Part shown: piece by piece, positions 41,469 through 51,386 of the stretch | How the letters are laid out: each line of letters begins with the position of its first letter | Numbering within the stretch: position 1 is the first letter of the stretch | Assembly: GCA_037178625.1 (NCBI GenBank) | Contig: CM074136.1 | Coordinates: forward strand, 806,001 to 870,000 | From: Skeletonema tropicum | Taxonomy: Eukaryota; Bacillariophyta; Thalassiosirophyceae; Thalassiosirales; Thalassiosiraceae | Direction: 5' to 3' | Length of the DNA stretch: 64,000 nucleotides | The notes under the pieces: generated by a model | The model's database searches: none | What the model was told of the DNA's origin: nothing | The model's input: the letters and a program-made list of their open reading frames with translations, nothing else | Position numbers and translations under genes: made by a program

Positions 41469-43043
41469 TTACAACACAAACTTTCGCTTCTTTCCATCCT
41501 GAGATGTCCCCGCATCGGCTGACTGCTTGGTTGTGATATTGCTGTTCGTCACAGTCTCGGGGTATGCCCTCAGAAGCCTGAAGACGCTGTCCGTGTATTC
41601 AATACTTTCCCTATCTTCCACCGCATCGCTTTCCCAAAGAACATCGATAGGTAGCTTGTTATGACCATTCCTTCTAGATACTGATATGGCATCAAACTTC
41701 TCTAGCAACATCGCTATGGTCTCATATTGTGCTCCACGGCATGCAAAATGTAGGGCTGTGTTTCGTTCCCTATCCGCAGCGTCGAGAGTTGTTGTGTCAA
41801 GTCCGATCAAGTACTGAATGACGCTAGTAGAATCGTGATGCTGACATGCTATGTGCAAGGGTATTGAACCGCCATTATCGGAATATTGCAGAGCGGTAGG
41901 ATTGCCTTTCACTAGCAGTTTGATTGAACCAAGCCTGACATTGTTCTGAAGCGCTCTGTGCAGTGGGAGTCGTCCATTGTCATCAGGTGTCACAATCCGA
42001 CGGCGATCTCTGGCTTGACGGGCGTAGACTAGCTGCCCATTGAGAAACGTTTGCACAACTAGATGAAAATTATGAATGCTTTGCGCGAATTCATCATCTT
42101 CAATAGATTCTGGGTGTGCGTCGTAAATCATCTTGATCATTTCAAGAGTGGCCTCAATGTTTGAATCATCATTATACTCCCTATGACAAACGAAATTAAG
42201 CATGGATATTTCTCCGTGTAGCTTCTGTAGCTTCACATTGGGATCGCAACCCAGAAAGAATTTCACAATCTCTAAAGCAGCTACCGGGTCATTTCTGCCA
42301 ATTGCGAAGTGAATCGGATATATTCCACCTGCCAATCCAACTGATATTGCATGATTGATGGCATCGGGGTAGACTTTATACAAGTACTGAACTGTGGCAA
42401 CATGACCACACAAACACGCACAATGGAGAGGTAGCAAACCGTTGGAAGCACTTATCCGCTCAGATCCAGGATAAGCTTCTATTAGCATGCGGCAAAAATT
42501 AGGAGATTTTGTCGCTTGGACCGCTATGTGAATTGGAAGATCATCGGAATTACTAGCATGTCGGACTGATTCAGGGAACTTCTCGATCAGCAACTTCAAA
42601 ATTTCTGTTGCAACTGATTCTTCCACCTGTTGATTCGCACATAAATAATGAAGAACCATGTTACCACCATTGAATACACTGCCAACAGAGTCGGGAGCTG
42701 CATCGATAAGGAGTTGAATTATGTTGAGTGTCACATTTGGATTGCTAATTGCATGGTGGAGTAGTGCGTCTCCATACACACTCGTTTTACTGGCAGCAGC
42801 AGGAAAATATTCGAGAAGCAATTGAATTATATCCTTGTTGACATTTTTATTGTCGCAAACAGCTGCACAAATAATGAAGTCGTAATCGCCCACATCACCC
42901 GCATCATTATTATTGGGTGTCAATTCGTGTTGCTCAATTATTTCGCGTAGGCCGCTCGCAGAAAGAGATTCAGATAAACAAAATTCCAATATTTCCTTCG
43001 ACGACAATGCAGCCGATTGTCTCCTATTGTCGCTCTCGCTCAT
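41469..43043 (-). CDS. Ankyrin-repeat protein, window family member
   Basis: 524 aa from ATG 43041-43043 (MSESDNRRQSAALSSKEILE). Ankyrin units include GDALLHHAISNPNVTLNIIQ, GLLPLHCACLCGHVATVQYL, GSIPLHIACQHHDSTSVIQY and NTALHFACRGAQYETIAMLL; the family linker VQTFLNGQLVYARQARDRRR precedes TPDDNGRLPLHRALQ. The C-terminus is KLPIDVLWESDAVEDRESIE then a Thr/Lys-rich end with GKKRKFVL. This is the most complete member and the best reference for the pseudogenes at 7425 and 49383. Likely an intracellular, possibly nuclear, interaction scaffold. Confidence 0.9.
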   Translation of the reverse strand: MSESDNRRQSAALSSKEILEFCLSESLSASGLREIIEQHELTPNNNDAGDVGDYDFIICAAVCDNKNVNKDIIQLLLEYFPAAASKTSVYGDALLHHAISNPNVTLNIIQLLIDAAPDSVGSVFNGGNMVLHYLCANQQVEESVATEILKLLIEKFPESVRHASNSDDLPIHIAVQATKSPNFCRMLIEAYPGSERISASNGLLPLHCACLCGHVATVQYLYKVYPDAINHAISVGLAGGIYPIHFAIGRNDPVAALEIVKFFLGCDPNVKLQKLHGEISMLNFVCHREYNDDSNIEATLEMIKMIYDAHPESIEDDEFAQSIHNFHLVVQTFLNGQLVYARQARDRRRIVTPDDNGRLPLHRALQNNVRLGSIKLLVKGNPTALQYSDNGGSIPLHIACQHHDSTSVIQYLIGLDTTTLDAADRERNTALHFACRGAQYETIAMLLEKFDAISVSRRNGHNKLPIDVLWESDAVEDRESIEYTDSVFRLLRAYPETVTNSNITTKQSADAGTSQDGKKRKFVL

Positions 43044-44153
43044 GGTCACATCAGCGTAACACGCCCACAACCTCCAACTATGTTATGCCCAACACCCAAG
43101 TAGCTACTTACATAAAAAAGAAGCCTGCCAAAAGAAGGATTCAACGTGTAGGAATCAGTAGTAGTTGTTCCGCCACTTTTACCCATCTCCTTGCCTTCTA
43201 TCTATCTTCTCAGTCGAGACTCTTCCTAGCATTCAAGGGCTCGAATTTGGTTGTCAAACCGTTTGTATTGGCGTCGATGCGCGGCAAATGGCAAATGAGG
43301 CGATAGCGGCACATACGACATAAGCAGGACCGAAATTACCGACGGAAACACACATGTAGGTGCAAAATAATGATACTACATATCTTGTGCTTACGACAAA
43401 ATGCGAAGCTGTTGGTAGCTGCTACCACTGCATTGTCGAGCAACTCAAGGTAATCATATGTTGTTCATTCGCTGTGCAGCGACTTGCATCAAGAGGGCAT
43501 GCCGATGACCAATTTCACCTCTGTATGTGTGGGGTGAAAACCCCGATTGTAACAAATAGGAGTGGGCAGTCAGAGAAAGTTTTGTGGCGAGTACTGGCGA
43601 ATTTGAATATTGATTGTACGATACACGGTAAAGAGTGAATACAATATCTAACACGACCTATGATAAAGCACAGACGCAGACGAATAGAGAATTGAAATGA
43701 AACGAATTTCCTTCTTCCTCTTTCTTGACTTTCAGGATTTCATGCAGTCACAAAATTGTCTTCTTCGACTGTGTAAGAATCAAATCAAGAGTCAAGGTTT
43801 TTTAAGTGTTGCTTTCTCAACCTAACTTGCACAGAGAGAGAGAGAGATACACCTCTCTGCCAGGTAGGAGCCAGCCCCGACTAACTCGTATGAACTGCTA
43901 AATAATTAATTAATGACAAGGTCGCCAAAAATCACTTCCCGCCAAAAAATGGCAGTGGAAAAATTGCTTTCCGTTCCAGGTCTTTCTTTGCCGAATTTGT
44001 TGACTTTCTCGGGTTTTACGAATGGATCCTAGCCCTACAACGACAAGATACACCCCTTCGAGGGGGAGCTGGCCATTTACACAAACAAGAGATGACGGGT
44101 TGGGTCCCACGAGGCATTGAAGAGAAAAGCAGGAATCAGATTTCAAGATTTAG
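43044..44153. other. Intergenic, nothing recognised but AG-rich tract
   Basis: Divergent spacer between an ankyrin gene and HSF-5. An AGAGAGAGAG tract at about 43837-43850 is followed by CCTCTCTGCC. No gene called. Confidence 0.4.
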
Positions 44154-44219
44154 ATGCAGCTCACTCTCTCTGTAATATCCCATCATCTCCCCATACCTTA
44201 TCGTAAAGATAAAGAGGCC

Positions 44220-46250
44220 ATGATCATGAAGACCTTTTTCCTGTTCCACCGAATAGGCATTTTGGGCTGTGCTACTCTCATTACAACTGCAGGTCTAAAG
44301 ACACAGTCTCAAGCTCAAGCGTCTTCACCGATGCAAAGTGGTGTGCCCCATTCTGCGGCGCCGAGCAGAGGTAGGGTGAGTCTATCTTTTACTGCCCACT
44401 CCGAGCTAAGCGATACTGCTGCCATGCTAGGAAGCTTCGCTGCTGTCGTCGTTTCAGGTACTAAAAGTAAGAGTGGAAGGGTCGAAGCTCTGACCGCCGA
44501 GCCAAGTAGTAGTAGTAGTAAGCGTTCACCTTCGCCTTTTAGGATACCGAGCAATGAGTCTTCCCCCAAGCCATCTTTTAAGCCAAGTTTCAGTTTCAGT
44601 CCTTCTGCAACACCAAGCAATAAGCCTTCATCTACGCCTTCAACGATACCAATTAATAAACTACCAAAGCCAAGTTTTAGTCCTTCTGTGACGCCAAGTA
44701 ATAAGCCTTCGCCTTCTGCGATGCCGAGCAGCAAGCCAACATCCAAGCCAAGCTCCAGCCCATCTGCGACGCCAAGCAATAAGCCTGCGCCTTCTGAGAC
44801 TCCAAGCAGCAAGCCTGAGCCTTCCGCGATACCAAGCAGTAAACCCTCCTCTCAGACGAGTTTCAGCCCTTCTGCGATGCCGAGCAGTACCCCTTCGCCT
44901 ACGCCTACACCTGGGCCTGACCCGTCAAAAGGCGGCCCAGCTGCCACCAGCACCGATAGCGGCTTCCTTCAGGGGAGAACATTTGTCCAAAAGCTGTACT
45001 CACTTCTCACTATGGAAAAATACTCCTCCATCATTTCGTGGAATGACGCAGGCACCGCCGTTATCATTCACGATGTAGATGCATTCATCTCTACAGTTGT
45101 GCCTGCACACTTTAAGAAGACAAAATTCGGTTCGTTCATCCGGAAGATGCGTCGATGGGGATTCAGTGTCTTTACAAGACAGCGCTCAACGTTTTTATCA
45201 TCAACATCCTCTGAGCGAGGACAGAGTACTATTGTGGAATTCAGTAGTGTGCACTTCCTTAGGGATCAGCCGGAGCTGTGTTTGTTGATGAAAGATGAGC
45301 GGAATGTGAAAAAACAGTCTTCATTTGTGAAGAAGAAAGCTAGTGATGGAGAACAGAATATTAGTCAGGGGCAGGGGCAGGGGCAGGGGTCTGCTGTTGG
45401 AGTTCGTGTTCAGTCTCCTCCATCAGCATCGAACGTGAATGGTACAAGCTATCAGCCAGAGTCCCAGCATCAGTCAGAAGCGTCATCGTTTGCAATGATG
45501 CCTAATAGCAATAGCACAGGAGCAGACACTGGGCGCTTGAATGCGACCGAGAATATTGGCTACCCTCATAACTATTCACAGGATAACTCAATGCCACAAA
45601 TGATTTCTCCACACCAGCATCATCAACAATCATATTATGATACAATGCCAGTGATGAATGGGACGATGCCACGACCACCTCTTCCACCCCCATTTCCACT
45701 TCAGCATCCTTACTACAGCTATGGTTATGGCTATGACTATGGCTACGGCGTTCCCCCTCCACCACATCAGGCAGCTACGGGAGTTGGCTTTGGGCCACCA
45801 TCTCCTCAGTTTCAGTATCCAGTACCGGATGAATATGCACCTTATCCATACCAGCAACATCACCACCAGCAGCACCAACATCAGATGACAATGATGCAGC
45901 AAAACCCACAGCCGCTGCAGCAGCAGCAGATGATGCAGCAAAACCCACAACAGCTGCCGCCGCAGCAGCAGCAGATGATGCAACAGCAACAGTATCCGCA
46001 ACAGCAGCAAGAACAATATCAGCAACACCCCCCTCCACCAGCATACTACGCTGATCAAGCTGCTGCATCGAGTAGTAGGGAACTATCAACCGATTTTGCA
46101 GCGGCCATCGATCCCAATGAATGTTCAAATGTCCGCGCCTCAACTACGAATGCAAATGTGAGTGCCGCAGTATTGTTGACGAGTTCTGAGGAGTCGACTG
46201 AGCGCTTACCCAATACTCCTATCAACAACAATCGACGTCAAATGAGTTAA
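44220..46250 (+). CDS. HSF-5: HSF domain fused to hydrophobic start and P/S/K-repeat region
   Basis: 676 aa from ATG 44220 (alternatives 44154 and 44226, same frame). The start MIMKTFFLFHRIGILGCATL plus ITTAGL resembles a signal peptide or single membrane anchor. About 140 residues of P-S-rich repeats follow (SATPSNKPSSTPS, AMPSSKPTSKPSSSP), a composition typical of diatom surface proteins. The HSF domain then begins at RTFVQKLYSLLTM with IISWNDAGTAVIIHD, VPAHFKKTKFGSFIRKMRRW, SVHFLRDQPELCLLMKDER. Tail signatures PQMISPHQ...YDTMPVMNGTMP, GVGFGPPSPQFQYPVPDEY and Gln tracts match the neighbours. A possible 82-bp intron (44376-44457) would break the frame, so the open reading is preferred. A membrane-tethered factor or a recent fusion are both possible. 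Confidence 0.75.
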   Translation: MIMKTFFLFHRIGILGCATLITTAGLKTQSQAQASSPMQSGVPHSAAPSRGRVSLSFTAHSELSDTAAMLGSFAAVVVSGTKSKSGRVEALTAEPSSSSSKRSPSPFRIPSNESSPKPSFKPSFSFSPSATPSNKPSSTPSTIPINKLPKPSFSPSVTPSNKPSPSAMPSSKPTSKPSSSPSATPSNKPAPSETPSSKPEPSAIPSSKPSSQTSFSPSAMPSSTPSPTPTPGPDPSKGGPAATSTDSGFLQGRTFVQKLYSLLTMEKYSSIISWNDAGTAVIIHDVDAFISTVVPAHFKKTKFGSFIRKMRRWGFSVFTRQRSTFLSSTSSERGQSTIVEFSSVHFLRDQPELCLLMKDERNVKKQSSFVKKKASDGEQNISQGQGQGQGSAVGVRVQSPPSASNVNGTSYQPESQHQSEASSFAMMPNSNSTGADTGRLNATENIGYPHNYSQDNSMPQMISPHQHHQQSYYDTMPVMNGTMPRPPLPPPFPLQHPYYSYGYGYDYGYGVPPPPHQAATGVGFGPPSPQFQYPVPDEYAPYPYQQHHHQQHQHQMTMMQQNPQPLQQQQMMQQNPQQLPPQQQQMMQQQQYPQQQQEQYQQHPPPPAYYADQAAASSSRELSTDFAAAIDPNECSNVRASTTNANVSAAVLLTSSEESTERLPNTPINNNRRQMS

Positions 46251-46498
46251 TGAGTTTACAGATGAATAATTATTAGGTATATATATTTACATGTCAAAAC
46301 TGAGTAATCTGAGAAATCATCTCTCTCCCGTCCAGAGAAGATTTGAGAGATAGAGTAAAGGAGTATCGTGTCGTACCGGTTTAAGCTATCCGACTATGTA
46401 CTCTCACCCACAAAAATCACCATCAAAAAAGATGATGTTGCGGTTGAAAACAATCACTCCACCACCCACCACTATTGCTTTTGCAAAACGATATTACC

Positions 46499-47065
46499 AT
46501 GGCAGACAGTAGCACCATCGAACCACTCTCAGACGGGACACAGCAGCTTCCAACATCTTCTCCCTCCAAACAAAATAATGGCACCAACGACAACTATCTG
46601 ATCCAAGTGTCCGACGCTTTGCCATCACATCACGAAATTCAAAAATTTCTCACCGCCTCCAATTGTGGAGCAATCTCTACCTTTACCGGTATTACACGTG
46701 ACAACTTTGCAGGGAAGAAGGTGACATCATTATCGTACGAGGGTTATACACCCATGGCTGTAAAGGAACTCACAAACTTATGCTGTGATGCTCAGAAGAA
46801 ATACCCCAATGTTGCTAGGATGGTAGCAGTTCATATATTGGGAGATTGTCCCGTGGGCGATGCATCGGTGGTGGTTGGTTCTTCGAGTCCACATCGACGA
46901 GAGGCGATTGCGTGTACGGAATATTTAATTGATGAATTGAAGGGACGGGTGCCTATTTGGAAAAAGGAGATTTATGAGGGGGACGAACAGAGTGTTTGGA
47001 AGGAGAATGTGGAATGGAAGGATGGACGGAGGAGACGGGTTATGGTGAAAGAAGAGAGTTCGTGA
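46499..47065 (+). CDS. MOCS2B: Molybdopterin synthase catalytic (large) subunit, MoaE/MOCS2B type
   Basis: 188 aa from ATG 46499 (context TACCATGGCA). After a variable 50-residue start the MoaE fold is clear: GAISTFTGITRDNFAGKKV, LSYEGYTPMAVKEL, VAVHILGDCPVGDASVVVGS, SSPHRREAIACTEYLIDELK and RVPIWKKEIYEGDEQSVWKE, including the lysine-rich active-site segment. With the small subunit (MoaD/MOCS2A) it inserts sulfur into precursor Z to form molybdopterin. No targeting peptide is obvious, so cytosolic action is expected. A single-copy housekeeping gene amid duplicated families. Confidence 0.93.
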   Translation: MADSSTIEPLSDGTQQLPTSSPSKQNNGTNDNYLIQVSDALPSHHEIQKFLTASNCGAISTFTGITRDNFAGKKVTSLSYEGYTPMAVKELTNLCCDAQKKYPNVARMVAVHILGDCPVGDASVVVGSSSPHRREAIACTEYLIDELKGRVPIWKKEIYEGDEQSVWKENVEWKDGRRRRVMVKEESS

Positions 47066-47119
47066 TTGTATCAGTTTATGGATAGGAAAGATGAAACTGG
47101 ATTAAATGTAGCTTATACT

Positions 47120-49064
47120 TTAATTGCGAGGCAAAGGAAATTGTATCGCTGCATCCAAAACAAATATCAAATGTCTTGACACATCGTATTGTTCTTGAGG
47201 AGCATATATTCGTTTGCTGTACTGCAATGGATCGTTGCTAGTGTTTTCATACTCATCAAGAGGAAGAAACGGCAATAAAATTTCTTGCTTATGGGATGAT
47301 GCAAACACATTGGCAAGTGCGTCACACTTGGCAAGTCGCGATTTGTGCTTATCTTGGAACACATCATTGGGCATTGAAATGGGCAATATGCTGCAGTAAT
47401 ATTCCCCCGTTTCCGTGTTGACAATGCAAATCTCATTTCCCAATTCCTGAGATGCCAACTGAATCTCAAAACCAATATCATCTGATAGATCAAATGTCAT
47501 GCCATCATCTAGCACATTCTTCTTTGGGTCCATCTTCTTGGCCTTTGGACGCGAAGGGAAGATGTGCAGTAGCGGCAAATCATCCAGAAGGACAACGTAT
47601 TGAAAGTCACAGCGTTGAGGGTTCCGTATGATGTCATCCCAGGACACTCCTGATTGACGGTATGCTACCCATCCTTGGATGAGACACTTGCCTTTTCGTC
47701 CTGCTTTTCGAAGTGCCTTGATGTAGGATGGGCTCTTTTGCAGGTATGTTTTCGGCCACAGCAATACTGCGTCATCGTCGTAGTCGACATCTGTTTGATC
47801 GGAAGAAGATTGATCCTTGATGTTAGACATTGATGAGTCAAACATGAATTCTTCTTCAAACAGATTGACGATGCTATTCATCTTTTTATGTGAAGCAGTT
47901 TGTTCCCCGGCAGGTTGGTGCTCGTTTTGTCGTCTAGGAGTAGTATTATTAAATCTTGGCGTATCCATCGGAATAGGACTAACCTCATCTCTCACTCTCT
48001 TTTCACAAGTTACCACTTGGATGGTCCTGCGAAATGTGTCTGAATCTGCCCGTGATCGATTTGGTGGAGTCTTGTATTCCGATGGATTTCGTCGAGGTGT
48101 TGCACCGCTTTCGTGATCTCTTGGAGTTAATGATTCCACATTTGACGGAGAAGATGTATGAATGGCATCAAGTGTTTCAGATGTAAAGAAGCTGACTGAA
48201 TAGTGATCATTGCGCCGATGAAGAGTATTCAAGGGAGGAGAAAGCATCATACTTTTCTGATATTGGGGTAAGTTTTTGGTCGATATTGCTGGCTTGGCGG
48301 ATCTGTGGAGTAGGATAAGTCATTCGACAAGACAGACTTTGAGCAAGCTTGTCGATCATTGACGTTGGATACTGGGTAGGTTGCTGGGGTTGCTCCCGTG
48401 GCGTTGGTTCTACCTCTTCTTTTCTCTCCTCCTCGTCATTCATCAAGATGTGGCCACTAACACTCGTATCGTCTATTGGTCCATAAGGATAATAGTAAGA
48501 ATCGTTCCAAGAGTAGTCCGACTCTATCAATCTCGTTACTGCCGTATCATTACAATCCACACGAACAAAGCAATCATTACTGTGGGAGGAATTTGACAGC
48601 CGTCCCTCACTTGATACTCTTCTTTTCTGCCTTTCTCCTACACCAAAGCATGCCTTACATGCCCCGATAATTACATGCGGGTTGAAGAAGATGTTCCAAA
48701 ATGACAGCGCATTGCCTTCTTCAAAAGATGACGAGTGTTCTCCTCCTCCTCCTCCTCCTCCTCCTCGGCTGTGTCTTCCAATCACATCATCATCTAGGGT
48801 CCAATTGGATGATACAGTTTCAGCGACTGTTCGATCAGGAGATGGTGGCACATGCGCTTGGCATTCTTTTTCGATGGATGGATATGCTGGATGGGATGAG
48901 AATGAGTCCCGCTCATTGGTATTGTGGCACTCTATTGGACAGCACGAAGTTGGGGCTCGTCTTGGACTATTGGATTGATTTTGAGTAAATTGAATACCCC
49001 CTTTGAAAGGAAAGTGACTATCTTCATCGTCAGTATTGGATTCATTGGTATCCTCTGCAATCAT
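47120..49064 (-). CDS. 627-aa protein, unknown; possible PH-like C-terminal region
   Basis: Two overlapping frames join through a proposed 61-bp GT-AG intron (48252-48192): exon 49064-48253 and exon 48191-47120 are in phase and give 627 aa. The N-terminal half is disordered (Ser, Asn, Glu, an eight-Gly run) with a hydrophobic stretch ALSFWNIFFNPHVIIGACKA. The C-terminal half has CLIQGWVAYRQSGVSWDDII and QYVVLLDDLPLLHIFPSR, which has the look of a pleckstrin-homology beta sheet, but this is a guess. Basic patches (GERQKRRVSS) are present. Without the intron the two frames would be separate or frameshifted. Confidence 0.6.
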
Positions 49065-49382
49065 TCTTGATTTGATTAGTATTAATTAGTTCAAGCTAAC
49101 TTTCTTGGAAACAGCAAGCAGGGCAGGAAAGCAAGATCAAGAGAAAGGAAAGCTATTTTTTTTTGCGGGAACCGTGTCAGAATCAGAATCAAATTCAATC
49201 TCAGCTCAACCTCCTAAGTAAGTAAGGAGACCGAGAAAAATGCAGGATGCAGACGACATGACAGGTGAAGGCAACCATTGCACCCAGCAGCCTAATTAGA
49301 AATGTAGTAATAATATACTTATTATATGACTATGTTCAGCTGTATAGAAACAATAGAATGTATGTAAACTTCCTCCTTCCCG
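49065..49382. other. Spacer, nothing recognised
   Basis: 318 bp upstream of the 47120-49064 gene and downstream of the ankyrin pseudogene; no gene or repeat. Confidence 0.4.
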
Positions 49383-50280
49383 TCACGCATTGTCGTACTT
49401 TCTCTTCTTTCCATTCTGAGATGGGCATTCGCCCGCTTTGGTTTGCTGCTTCGTATTCACATTGCAATTCATAATCATCTCAGGGTAAGCCTTCAGAAGC
49501 CGAAAGACGCTTCCCGTGTATTCGATGCTGTCCCGATCAACTGCATGACTTTCCCAAAGAAGGTCGATTGGTAGCTTCTTCTGTGCATTCGGTTTTGAAA
49601 CCAGTACAGCATACTTCTCTAGTAGCAGCGCTATGGTCTCATATTTTGCACCCCAACATGCATAATGTAGGGCTGAATTATTGCCATAATCCACGGTTCT
49701 AAGAGTCCTCATATCCAGATCGAGTAAGTACTGCACAGCACAAGCGGAAACTTGATGATGACATGCCACGTGCAGAGGTATCATGCCACTGTTATCAAAG
49801 GTTCTTATTGCAGAAGGGTTGCCTTTCACCAGCAGTTTGATCGAGCCAAGGGTGACATTGTTTGCAACAAGTGCTCTGTGCAGTGGGAGTCGTCCATTTT
49901 CATCAGGTGTTGTCATCATACGATGATGTTTGGCTTGACGAGCATAGACCAACTCACCGATCATGAATGATTGCACTTGTTGATGGAAAAAACGCATACA
50001 GAATATATCAAACTCATTTTCAATCGCCTCGGGTTGTGCATCATAAATGATTTTGATGACTTGGATGCCAGCCTTCAATATTTGAATCATTGTACTCCCT
50101 ATCACATGCTAAACGAAGCGGAGACCTCATTACACACTTCTGCACCTTCACATGCGGATTGCAATCCAGCAGAAACTTTACTATCTCTATGACACGCTCT
50201 GGATCGTCTCTTTCAGTAATACTGTCAATTGCGAAGTGAATCGGATAATATCCATCTATGGACGCATGATTGATGGCATC
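49383..50280 (-). pseudogene. Ankyrin-family pseudogene, 5' end cut by a transposon
   Basis: 49383-50070 reads cleanly as the C-terminal half of the ankyrin family: VYARQAKHHRMMTTPDENG, GRLPLHRALVANNVTLGSIK, MIPLHVACHHQVSACAVQYL, NSALHYACWGAKYETIALLL and the KKRKYDNA end. Upstream, 50075-50280 continues in a different frame (DAINHASIDGYYPIHFAID, IVKFLLDCNPHVKVQK), so there is a one-base change near 50070-50085. At 50280 the gene stops at the codon for Asp of PDAINH where the DNA transposon begins. Beyond the transposon only CCCCGAT matches, so the 5' part is lost. Confidence 0.88.
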
Positions 50281-50310
50281 AGAGCGTCCTTAACTTATTA
50301 CTTACGCAAA
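50281..50310 (+). repeat. Left terminal inverted repeat of DNA transposon
   Basis: 30 bp, perfectly matched to the reverse complement of 51354-51383; homology stops at 50311. Confidence 0.93.
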
Positions 50311-50529
50311 TTTGGGTTCGCATGAGTTGTGACGTTTTTGTGACCTTGTGGAGCGCGCAAATTTTGGACCAACCGGCACCAAAGTTCTGGCACCATTTCT
50401 CCCACCATTTTTTGAAAATTTTTGAACTACAGCGGCGTTCTCTCCGGCCGTCCGAGCCCACTCGACATGGCGCTCATGCCCTCCTGGTGTGGTCGGTCCA
50501 GTAATACTATCGTTACTATTACCACTCCA

Positions 50530-51036
50530 TCATGGCACGTGCTCCCGCACGTCGCTTGCGCACATATCTGCTTTAAGCTGTCTTGCCAATGTTACCACTG
50601 GGGATGGATGATCAGAGAACTCTTCACCACTGAATTCATCAACGATTCCCTTAATTATTACTCTCAATTTCACAGTTGCGGGGTTTTTGCATTTCCACTT
50701 ACTATAATGACGGAAAAGTCCATTGCCATCACGCTCACCGCCAGTAGGTTGGCCCTCAAAGAAGGTTGTCATCAAAGCCTTCCACTTTTCGCCGGTTCCC
50801 TGACCGCGCTTGGGAATTTTAAGTACTTCTGTATGGCTAGTTTCGATGAGCATACATACAGCCATTTCATGTAAGTCTGTGTGGCCAGGTTGTAGACATT
50901 TTAAGAATGACTGCAACCCAGGAGGGAACGGGGCAGCGGGAGCCGCAGTGACAGTGGCGGCGGTGGATGGATTTGTTTCGGATTCGGACGACATGGTGCA
51001 TGTGTAATAAGTTGTAGCAACATCACACAACTCCAT
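50530..51036 (-). CDS. Uncharacterised protein within the DNA transposon
   Basis: About 168 aa from ATG 51034-51036, with an alternative start at 50994 (MSSESETNPSTA). Ala/Thr/Pro-rich start, then FLKCLQPGHTDLHEMAVCML, KIPKRGQGTGEKWKALMTTF and DGNGLFRHYSKWKCKNPATV. The EKWKALMTTF and RHYSKWKCKNPATVKLRVI segments are rich in W and K spaced like a Myb/SANT or DNA-binding accessory protein, but no family is established. No catalytic DDE residues are arranged as in a transposase. Confidence 0.45.
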   Translation of the reverse strand: MELCDVATTYYTCTMSSESETNPSTAATVTAAPAAPFPPGLQSFLKCLQPGHTDLHEMAVCMLIETSHTEVLKIPKRGQGTGEKWKALMTTFFEGQPTGGERDGNGLFRHYSKWKCKNPATVKLRVIIKGIVDEFSGEEFSDHPSPVVTLARQLKADMCASDVREHVP

Positions 51037-51353
51037 GGCTGCAGCCACTGCCACGCCACTGCCACCTGCTCACGTACGTGCTGACGTTCGTGAGCAGATA
51101 TTCATTGCTGCTGTCAATACTGCTGCCGAGACTTGCCTAATGACCGCACTTACTTGCTCACCATGGCTGTTGCCAAAGTATTTACTTGATGTCAAAAAAG
51201 AGATATATTAGTTCCTACGTGAAAGAGTGGTCTTATTTACTTACGGAAAAATTCGATTTTGCGTAAGTAAATCAGCAATTTCTCTTGTCTTACTTACGCA
51301 AAACGTCATCAAAAAATTCCACAACTCACAAGTGACGTCATTTCGTTCAGTTT

Positions 51354-51383
51354 TTTGCGTAAGTAATAAGTTAAGGACGCTCT
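51354..51383 (-). repeat. Right terminal inverted repeat of DNA transposon
   Basis: Reverse complement of 50281-50310, followed by the ATC target duplication at 51384-51386. Confidence 0.93.
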
Positions 51384-51386
51384 ATC

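Larger units (their letters stand above)
50281..51383. mobile_element. DNA transposon with perfect 30-bp TIRs, 1103 bp
   Basis: 50281-50310 is the exact reverse complement of 51354-51383 (starts AGAGCGTCCTTAACTTATTA). ATC directly precedes the left end (50278-50280) and follows the right end (51384-51386), a 3-bp target duplication. ACTTACG motifs from the TIR recur inside the right end near 51240-51300. It carries one frame (50530-51036) and no DDE transposase, so it is probably non-autonomous. A 3-bp duplication is seen in PIF/Harbinger and some CACTA elements, but the TIR fits neither clearly; superfamily left open. Confidence 0.9.

Noticed and set aside
44376..44457. 82-bp GT-AG intron in HSF-5
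   Set aside because: Removing it shifts the frame out of the P/S/K repeats and the HSF domain.
48207..48250. Two separate overlapping genes at 47120-48250 and 48207-49064
   Set aside because: A 61-bp GT-AG intron joins the frames in phase, so one gene is simpler, though unproven.
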